Shown piece by piece: positions 58,996 through 64,000 of a stretch of DNA of 64,000 nt. The DNA comes from Methanothrix harundinacea. Its GTDB lineage: Archaea > Halobacteriota > Methanosarcinia > Methanotrichales > Methanotrichaceae. The DNA is taken from NCBI GenBank assembly GCA_002506535.1, contig DAXT01000018.1, positions 1 through 64,000 of the forward strand, read 5' to 3'. The stretch's first letter is position 1. Each line of letters opens with the position of its first letter. The position numbers were made by a program, and so were the translations under genes. The notes beneath the pieces were generated by a model. The model ran no database searches, was not told where the DNA came from, and saw only the letters and a list, made by a program, of their open reading frames with translations.

Positions 58996-60633
58996 TTGAA
59001 CAAGATTCATTATGATATGAAGGAAGACGGCAAAAAGATCAGAAGAGAGGTCTTCTCTTCCGACCCGCTGATGGGGGGGCCGTTCATGGGAGGCCCCCGC
59101 CGAAGGACGGGGCCGGAGGAGATGACCCCGGAGCGGACCCCCGGCTTAAGGCGTATGTTCGGCCTCAAGGAGTTTTCAGCCCTGGTCATCGTTCTCTTGG
59201 CCCTGGGCGGCCTCTTTCCACCCCTGGCCATCGGCGGCGCGGCGGAGTGCGACTTCTGCATCGACTACTCCAAGCCCTACGACTCTCAGGTGGCCGCTCT
59301 GACGGGATCATCCAATAACCCTGCATCCAATAACCCTACATCCAATAACCCTGCATCCAATAACCCTGCATCCAATAACCCTGCATCAAATAGCCCGGCC
59401 AATAACCCCTCCTCCGCAAATCCAGATAGGGATGGGATCGGGGCCTTTCTCCTCCCCATATCCGCGGTCACAGAGGATGATCTGATCCTGGACATCAGCC
59501 CCGAGGCCGACGAGTACATCGAGGGGGCGATAAGCGTCAACTACGAGGAGTTCATCACGAGAGACGCCCGGATCAGGCCAGTTTCAGAGATAGCCGAGAT
59601 CCTTGGGAAGGCCGGGATATCGAGGGGAGACTCGGTGGTCATATACGGCGAGTGCCTCCCCTGCGGGACCGGCCCCGTCCCGGCGACCTTCACCTACTGG
59701 CTCTTCAAGTACCTCGGCCACGACCAGGTGAGGATCCTCGACGGCGACGTCGAGGACTGGAAGGCTGCGGGGCTTGCTGTCGCCGCCACTCCGGCGACGA
59801 GGCAGTCCGCCGTTTACACCCCCCAGGTCAAGACCGACCTTTACGCCAACTACAACTTCGTCAAGAGCGGGATGTACCAGGTAGTCGACGCCCGATCCGC
59901 CGAGGCGGCGGCCCCAGCATCGATACCCGGTGCCGTCAACATACCCCTGGAATCCCTCCTCGACGGCGACGATATCAAGAGCCCCGGGGAGCTGGAGGAG
60001 ATCTTCCGGGACCTGCGGACGAACAGGCCCGTCGCCGTCTACACCAACACCGGAGTCCAGGCGGCCGTCTCCTGGTTCGCCCTGGAGATGGCCGGATACG
60101 ACGCAGTCCTGTACTCCTGGAGGGACTGGCTGGAGAGCCACCCCGCCCTGGAGGTGGAGCTATTAGAGACGACGGCGGAGCCCAACCCCGTCAGGGCGAG
60201 CGAAGCTGTCTGGCTCGCCGCCGTCTTCTCCGATCCTGATGCGGCGGCCGCCCGCCCCGTCCAGCTCGGGCGAACCGTCACCGTATCCTGCGTCACCTGC
60301 GGCTTTGGGTCGCCCCAGTCCTTCGCCAACCTCGACTCCGCCGGCGGGACGGTTCGGATAGGCGGCCCCTCCAGCGGCGCCTCCTCCAGCCTGCCTTCCG
60401 CAGGCGGGGCGGCGGTAAAGAACCCTCTGAAGGTCACCGCCATGATCGTCGACGCCGACGGAGAGGAGGTGGGGAGGGCGGAACTCCTTCCCGGGTCCGA
60501 TGAAAATTACGTCGGGATCTGGAGCCCCGAGGGGCTGGAGCCGGGGGTGTACGGTCTGAACATCCTCGCCGAGCGGTCCGGCTCCACAGGGTTCTTCCGG
60601 AACGTTCTGACGATCGAGGTCTTGGGTGAATAA
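58996..60633 (+). CDS. Exported protein with two rhodanese domains and a variable repeat
   Basis: The roughly 545-residue protein has a long charged start, an export or anchor helix (FSALVIVLLALGGLFPPLAIGG, in part), a CDFCIDY cysteine pair, a six-copy SNNPA repeat, and two rhodanese domains: about 155-265 (VVIYGECLPCGTGPVPAT with active-loop Cys) and about 290-390 (VAVYTNTGVQAAVSW, Cys lost). A C-terminal Ig-like domain (about 400-545) ends it. It probably handles sulfur or thiols at the cell surface and may take electrons from the CcdA fusion upstream. The TTG at 58996 after GAGGTG is preferred to an ATG at 58963. Confidence 0.75.
   Translation: MNKIHYDMKEDGKKIRREVFSSDPLMGGPFMGGPRRRTGPEEMTPERTPGLRRMFGLKEFSALVIVLLALGGLFPPLAIGGAAECDFCIDYSKPYDSQVAALTGSSNNPASNNPTSNNPASNNPASNNPASNSPANNPSSANPDRDGIGAFLLPISAVTEDDLILDISPEADEYIEGAISVNYEEFITRDARIRPVSEIAEILGKAGISRGDSVVIYGECLPCGTGPVPATFTYWLFKYLGHDQVRILDGDVEDWKAAGLAVAATPATRQSAVYTPQVKTDLYANYNFVKSGMYQVVDARSAEAAAPASIPGAVNIPLESLLDGDDIKSPGELEEIFRDLRTNRPVAVYTNTGVQAAVSWFALEMAGYDAVLYSWRDWLESHPALEVELLETTAEPNPVRASEAVWLAAVFSDPDAAAARPVQLGRTVTVSCVTCGFGSPQSFANLDSAGGTVRIGGPSSGASSSLPSAGGAAVKNPLKVTAMIVDADGEEVGRAELLPGSDENYVGIWSPEGLEPGVYGLNILAERSGSTGFFRNVLTIEVLGE
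59311..59400 (+). repeat. Six tandem 15-base repeats (variable-number type)
   Basis: TCCAATAACCCTGCA repeats six times in frame, with one ACA variant in copy 2 and a degenerate final copy. Each unit encodes Ser-Asn-Asn-Pro-Ala. It lies between the export helix and first rhodanese domain, so copy-number change would lengthen a linker without breaking the frame. Confidence 0.9.
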
Positions 60634-60705
60634 ATATGATCGGGTCCATTTATGATCGGGTCCATGGGATCTTTCGAGAGCTCTGATTTTGAGAGGTGAG
60701 AAGAG

Positions 60706-60942
60706 ATGGTGAAGATAGAGGTTCTGGGGACGGGATGCGCAAAGTGCAAGTCCCTGGCAAAGAACGTCGAGAAGGCGGTGGCGGAGGCCGGGGTCGATGC
60801 GGAGATCGTGAAGGTGGAGAGCCTCAGCGAGATCATGAACCGGGGGGTGATGATGACCCCCGCACTCTTCATCGACGGCGAGGCCGTCGCCGTGGGGAGA
60901 GCGCCGTCGGTGGCGGAGATAAAAGGGATGCTGAAGAGGTGA
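60706..60942 (+). CDS. Small thioredoxin-like redox protein
   Basis: The 78-residue protein is a short thioredoxin-fold disulfide protein of the archaeal redox-active-disulfide type: KIEVLGTGCAKCKSLAKNVE has the C-x2-C, and MMTPALFIDGEAVAVGR has the cis-Pro loop. It is likely cytosolic and can pass electrons to partners such as the CcdA fusion or DGC protein in the same gene row. GAGGTGAGAAGAG precedes the ATG. Length and motifs are typical of the family. Confidence 0.93.
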   Translation: MVKIEVLGTGCAKCKSLAKNVEKAVAEAGVDAEIVKVESLSEIMNRGVMMTPALFIDGEAVAVGRAPSVAEIKGMLKR

Positions 60943-61014
60943 TCTTGTACGCTCCAAATAGATGATTTCAAAAAGGAAGAGGGCTGCCTCTGCGCCTCCG
61001 AAGACCTTCTCTTT

Positions 61015-61344
61015 TTGGCGTGCGCAGGTGGCTCGAACGTCGGCCAGATATCAAACCAGGCAGCAGTGGAGCTGGCCAAGGACGGGAGAGGGAAGCTCTT
61101 CTGCCTCGCCGGGATCGGCGCCCACCTGGACACCATGATCGTGGCGGCGAGGGAGAGAAAGCTGGTGGCGATCGACGGCTGCCCCGTCCAGTGCGCAAAG
61201 AAGATCCTGGATCATGCGTCCCTTCCTGCCGCCCTCGCGGTGGTGGTCACCGACCTTGGGATAGAGAAGTCGCCTAAGCTCGAGGTCGAAGCCGCCGACT
61301 GCGAGAGGGTGGTGAAGAAGATCAAAGAGGGGCTGAGGGGTTAG
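61015..61344 (+). CDS. DGC-domain zinc-binding protein
   Basis: The 109-residue frame from the TTG at 61015 gives MACAGGSNVGQISNQAAVELAK, KLFCLAGIGAHLDTMI and DGCPVQCAKKIL, which fit the DGC domain (PF08859), a small putative zinc-binding protein. The open frame continues upstream without a stop to 60943 and codes for GCLCASEDLLF with a C-x-C pair like the start of many DGC proteins, but no ATG, GTG or TTG is present there. The true start may be an unusual codon. It sits between the mini-thioredoxin and a ferredoxin gene. Confidence 0.8.
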   Translation: MACAGGSNVGQISNQAAVELAKDGRGKLFCLAGIGAHLDTMIVAARERKLVAIDGCPVQCAKKILDHASLPAALAVVVTDLGIEKSPKLEVEAADCERVVKKIKEGLRG

Positions 61345-61369
61345 CTCTTCTGCAGAATGGGGTTTATAA

Positions 61370-61714
61370 ATGGCCTGGTTAGTCGGATACCCTAGAGATA
61401 AGATAAACTGGCATCCCACCATCGACCCGGAGAAGTGCGTCAAGTGCGGGATGTGCATGAACTGCGGAAGGAACGTCTACGACTGGACAGATGGAGGGGC
61501 GGTGGTCGCCCGGCCCAACCAGTGCATCGTGGGATGCAACACCTGCGCCAACCTCTGCATGGGCAACGCCATATCCTTCCCCGACAAAGAGACGATAAGG
61601 AAGATCTACAAAAAAGAGAAGATATGGTCGAAGGTGAAGAGGCAGATGGAGGAGGAGGGGAAGATAACGACGGGGAAGAAGGAGGAGGAGGATAAGGGGG
61701 GTTGCTGCGGCTAG
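61370..61714 (+). CDS. 4Fe-4S ferredoxin family protein
   Basis: The 114-residue protein has CVKCGMCMNCGRN and CIVGCNTCANLC, two cysteine groups for iron-sulfur clusters, though the first is unusual (C-x2-C-x2-C-x2-C) and the second is C-x3-C-x2-C-x3-C. A lysine- and glutamate-rich C-terminal tail ends GGCCG. It probably serves as a dedicated electron carrier for the thiol and metal genes upstream. The start at 61370 is the first ATG; no strong ribosome site is seen. A T-rich run at 61747-61760 may terminate the transcript. Confidence 0.87.
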   Translation: MAWLVGYPRDKINWHPTIDPEKCVKCGMCMNCGRNVYDWTDGGAVVARPNQCIVGCNTCANLCMGNAISFPDKETIRKIYKKEKIWSKVKRQMEEEGKITTGKKEEEDKGGCCG

Positions 61715-61858
61715 TCGGGAGAGTCGAGGCGTATGGAATATCAAAAACTTTTTTTAATTTTATCTTCTGCCTAGACCCTGCCCAGCCGATCAAAGATCTC
61801 AGGCGCCTTTTTATTCGCATCATCAAAATAAAAAATTTTCAAAGATGGCCGGTTAATC

Positions 61859-62134
61859 TCAACCGAAGACCTCTTTCACCACCTCGGTCAGTATCGGGCC
61901 CGCCTCATCGATGACCTTCGCCTCGTAAAGCCAGCCTTTCCGCTCCGGGAGGGAGCCTGTCACCAGAAGGGCTTTGCCCTCATGCTCGGCCAGGCTTATC
62001 TCGTGGGAGGCGGTCAGCTCCTCGGCTATCGATGCAGGCTTTTCGATGCGGGTCAACCTCACCGTACAGCACTGAGGGCGAGGCATCAATATCGAGAACC
62101 TTCCGTCTTTCGCTATTCCCAGAAACTTGTCCAT
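61859..62134 (-). CDS. Small conserved-looking protein, unknown function
   Basis: A 91-residue protein, not recognised. The ATG at 62134 follows CAGGAGGATC, better than an in-frame ATG at 62155. It begins MDKFLGIAKDGRFSILMP, has a Cys pair (QCCTVRL), a basic strand (RIEKPASIAEELTA), a beta strand with LLVTGSLPERKGWLYEAKVID and an acidic end. A segment like EGKALLVTGSL suggests a small beta-barrel, but this is guesswork. It stands alone between the ferredoxin and cupin genes. Confidence 0.5.
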   Translation of the reverse strand: MDKFLGIAKDGRFSILMPRPQCCTVRLTRIEKPASIAEELTASHEISLAEHEGKALLVTGSLPERKGWLYEAKVIDEAGPILTEVVKEVFG

Positions 62135-62463
62135 ATTCTGATCCTCCTGTGTCATTGAACTATTTTAGATTGATGCTATTTTACATAATTATTGGTTAAA
62201 TATCTTTTGCAGTATCAGAGCGAAGCGTTCCAGATATCTCAAAATCAGAGCCGAATAGATCTCCTATTTGAGACTTATATCTTAAGCGCTTTATCTTCAG
62301 CTTTTATATGGTGATTCGTATCGGAATGAAGTCAGATCGGTCGTAAGGCCGTCCATCCCGAAAGCTTTTAACCTGTAAGCACAAATGTAAACACTGATAC
62401 CCCCACGCTTGCTGGCTTTAATATTCCAGTGGGGGAAGAGGGGCGAAAGCTGGGTGAATAAGG

Positions 62464-62769
62464 ATGAAGCATATCGATCTTGCCGAACGTGCGCAGTTCT
62501 CAGTCAAGAGCCACATCAAAAAGGATCTCCTCAAAACCCCAGGGTTCAATTCCGTACTCGTCTGCCTGGAGGACGGCCAGGAGATTCCGCCTCACCCGGA
62601 GCCGTATTACGTTCTTTTTATAATTCTCGAAGGTGAGGGGACGATAACCGCGGGAACAGAGCCGTGCCATGTAAAACCCGGCCATATGGTCTTTGTAGAT
62701 AAGGATGAAGTTCGCGGGATCAAATGCAGAAGAAGAATGAGGATCATCGGGATTCAGCAGCCCCATTGA
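62464..62769 (+). CDS. Cupin-domain protein
   Basis: The 101-residue protein has the two cupin motifs: PPHPEPYYVLFIILEGEGTITAG (motif 1 with H-x-E) and CHVKPGHMVFVDKDEVRGI (motif 2 with P-G and later His replaced by R-G). It likely binds a metal or a small ligand as a simple beta barrel. The start at 62464 follows a G-rich GGTGAATAAGG. An ABC transporter operon begins 26 bases after its stop, so it may be its first gene or regulator. Confidence 0.88.
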   Translation: MKHIDLAERAQFSVKSHIKKDLLKTPGFNSVLVCLEDGQEIPPHPEPYYVLFIILEGEGTITAGTEPCHVKPGHMVFVDKDEVRGIKCRRRMRIIGIQQPH

Positions 62770-62794
62770 TGGGGATATCCTCAAAGGTGCGCCC

Positions 62795-63742
62795 ATGAAT
62801 TCGATCGAAGTCGAAGACCTCACCAAATACTACGGCGACTTCTGTGCCGTGGATCATATCGACTTCGATGTGGAATCTGGGGAGTTCTTCGGCTTTCTCG
62901 GCCCCAACGGGGCGGGAAAGACGACGACGATACGGATGATGACGGGCCTGTCGACCCCCTCAAGCGGCACCGTATCGATAATGGGTTTCGACATCTCCCG
63001 TGACCCCCTCGACGCCAAGGAACATTTCGGGGTCGTCCCCGAGGCGTCCAACATCTACGAAGACCTCACCGCCTGGGAGAATCTGAACTTCGCCGGGGAA
63101 TTGTACGGGATCTCTCGATCAGAACGAAGAAGGAGGGCGGCGGAACTCCTCGAAGCCTTCGACCTCTCCGAGTTCAAAGACAAGAAGGTGAAGGGCTTCT
63201 CCAAGGGGATGCGCCGGAAGGTAACCCTCTCCATGGCGATGATCCATTCCCCGGATATCCTCTTCCTCGACGAGCCGACATCGGGCCTGGACCTCCAAAG
63301 CTCCATCAAGCTGAAGGAGATCCTCAGAGATCTGAACCGGAGGGGTACGACCATCTTTCTGACGACCCACATCCTGGAGGAGGCGAACACCCTCTGCGAC
63401 CGCGTTGGGATCATCGTCAGAGGAAGGCTCGCGGCCGTCGACGCCCCTGAGAAGCTGAAGAGGACGATCCAGGCGAGCCAGTCGGTGGAGGTCTCCTTCG
63501 ACCCTGCCGTCCCCGGGTTGGCTTTCGATCTGGAGGATCTTCCGGCGGTAACCTCGGCGGAGAAGAAAGGCGATAAGTGGAGGCTTTGGACCCAGGATCC
63601 TTCCCTGGTTGCAGCATCCTTATTCGAATATGGGAACTCCCGTGGATTGAAGATAGTCTCCATCAACACCCTGGGGCCAAGCCTCGAAGATGCGTTCCTG
63701 GCCATCGTAAATGATCAGGCGAAAGGAGACGGGCACCAATGA
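62795..63742 (+). CDS. ABC transporter ATP-binding protein
   Basis: The 315-residue ATPase has Walker A FLGPNGAGKTTTI (about residue 40), the signature FSKGMRRKVTLSMAM (about 140), Walker B ILFLDEPTSGLD and the H-loop TTHILEE. A C-terminal part of about 90 residues is typical of ABC-2 exporter ATPases. It drives export with the permease encoded next; the permease start overlaps its stop (ATGA at 63739). The cargo is unknown. Confidence 0.95.
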   Translation: MNSIEVEDLTKYYGDFCAVDHIDFDVESGEFFGFLGPNGAGKTTTIRMMTGLSTPSSGTVSIMGFDISRDPLDAKEHFGVVPEASNIYEDLTAWENLNFAGELYGISRSERRRRAAELLEAFDLSEFKDKKVKGFSKGMRRKVTLSMAMIHSPDILFLDEPTSGLDLQSSIKLKEILRDLNRRGTTIFLTTHILEEANTLCDRVGIIVRGRLAAVDAPEKLKRTIQASQSVEVSFDPAVPGLAFDLEDLPAVTSAEKKGDKWRLWTQDPSLVAASLFEYGNSRGLKIVSINTLGPSLEDAFLAIVNDQAKGDGHQ

Positions 63743-64000
63743 CCGCTCTCAGAAGGCCTTCGAGGGTCCGGCGGGAGATCTTCCGAGCTTGGGCGATAAC
63801 AAAGAAAGACGCCCGGATCTATTACCTCCGGCCGGGGACGATGATGTTCGGGCTGATGTTCCCTCTATTCCTCTTCATATCCTTTGCAGTAGGGAGGGAT
63901 CTCCCGCCCCAGGCGCTGATACCTGGACTTGTGGCCATAACCATCTTCTTCAGCGCCTCCTCGGTTGGGCCGGTGGCGGTGCCGACGGAGAGGAGGATGA
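63739..64000 (+). CDS. ABC-2 type permease (cut by the window end)
   Basis: Only the first 87 residues are visible. They begin MTALRRPSRVRREIFRAWAIT, have a cytosolic KKDARIYYLRPGTMMFGLM segment typical of ABC-2 permeases, and a first membrane span (MFPLFLFISFAVG). A second hydrophobic stretch, LVAITIFFSASSVGP, begins near the edge. The start overlaps the ATPase stop by four bases, so the two are translated together. Confidence 0.9.
   Translation, partial: MTALRRPSRVRREIFRAWAITKKDARIYYLRPGTMMFGLMFPLFLFISFAVGRDLPPQALIPGLVAITIFFSASSVGPVAVPTERRM

Overview
The window looks like a chromosome piece from a euryarchaeal methanogen, most consistent with the Methanothrix (Methanosaeta) lineage; the genus is inferred, since no rRNA is present. 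Archaeal signs are a family D DNA polymerase large subunit, a Hef helicase-nuclease, tRNA genes without encoded CCA, TATA boxes about 25-30 bases before many genes (several apparently leaderless), a fused 2-oxoacid:ferredoxin oxidoreductase, rubredoxin/ferritin and many ferredoxin- and thiol-type proteins. Core genes are GC-rich, favour AGG arginine and C/G third positions, and often start with TTG or GTG. Four stretches differ in base or codon use (about 1-12,250, 20,690-22,200, 30,160-30,370 and 41,000-42,430), which suggests acquired DNA.

Layout: 0.4-2.3 kb, a winged-helix regulator with two unrecognised genes. 2.9-11.7 kb, a very large cyclic beta-1,2-glucan synthase-like gene, lying between two 36-base near-identical direct repeats. 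12.3-14.3 kb, HEAT-repeat, helical and amphi-Trp small proteins. 14.4-20.3 kb, an overlapping operon purL-purQ-purS (with duplicated PurS) and hef. 20.9-22.3 kb, an AT-rich islet with a TIR-like (CAP12/Pycsar effector type) protein, an integrase remnant and tRNA-Leu. 22.6-28.8 kb, a 2-oxoacid oxidoreductase, rubredoxin-ferritin, 6-phosphogluconate dehydrogenase, a tiny SAP-like protein and a DOMON/DUF2202 lipoprotein. 28.9-31.1 kb, a DNA-repair-type protein, a methyltransferase and a MntA/HepT toxin-antitoxin pair. 31.5-35.2 kb, a MoxR ATPase, an FwdC/GltB-like beta-helix protein and a VWA protein in one tight cluster, then tRNA-His. 35.3-40.6 kb, an ADP-ribosylglycohydrolase and the arginine operon argC-CBS-argJ-argH. 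41-44 kb, a pentapeptide-repeat protein with a Rossmann-like tail and a secreted gingipain-like peptidase. 44-48 kb, PolD large subunit overlapping a PPC-domain gene, and an asparagine synthase-like gene. 49-52.7 kb, a metal/cobalamin-type binding protein, a surface protein, a YjbQ protein and a Gate-domain membrane protein. 52.9-53.6 kb, a broken phosphoesterase. 53.8-61.7 kb, a redox/sulfur/metal region: MBL-rhodanese protein, ArsR regulator, permease, secreted protein, thioredoxin-CcdA fusion, exported double rhodanese, mini-thioredoxin, DGC zinc protein and ferredoxin. 61.9-64 kb, a small conserved protein, a cupin and an ABC exporter cut by the window end.

The most interesting material is the archaeal cyclic-glucan synthase with its repeats, the MoxR/beta-helix/VWA cluster, the TIR-like islet beside tRNA-Leu, the pentapeptide-Rossmann protein, and the thiol/metal cluster at 55.5-61.7 kb. 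All family names come from reading motifs by eye; no search was run.
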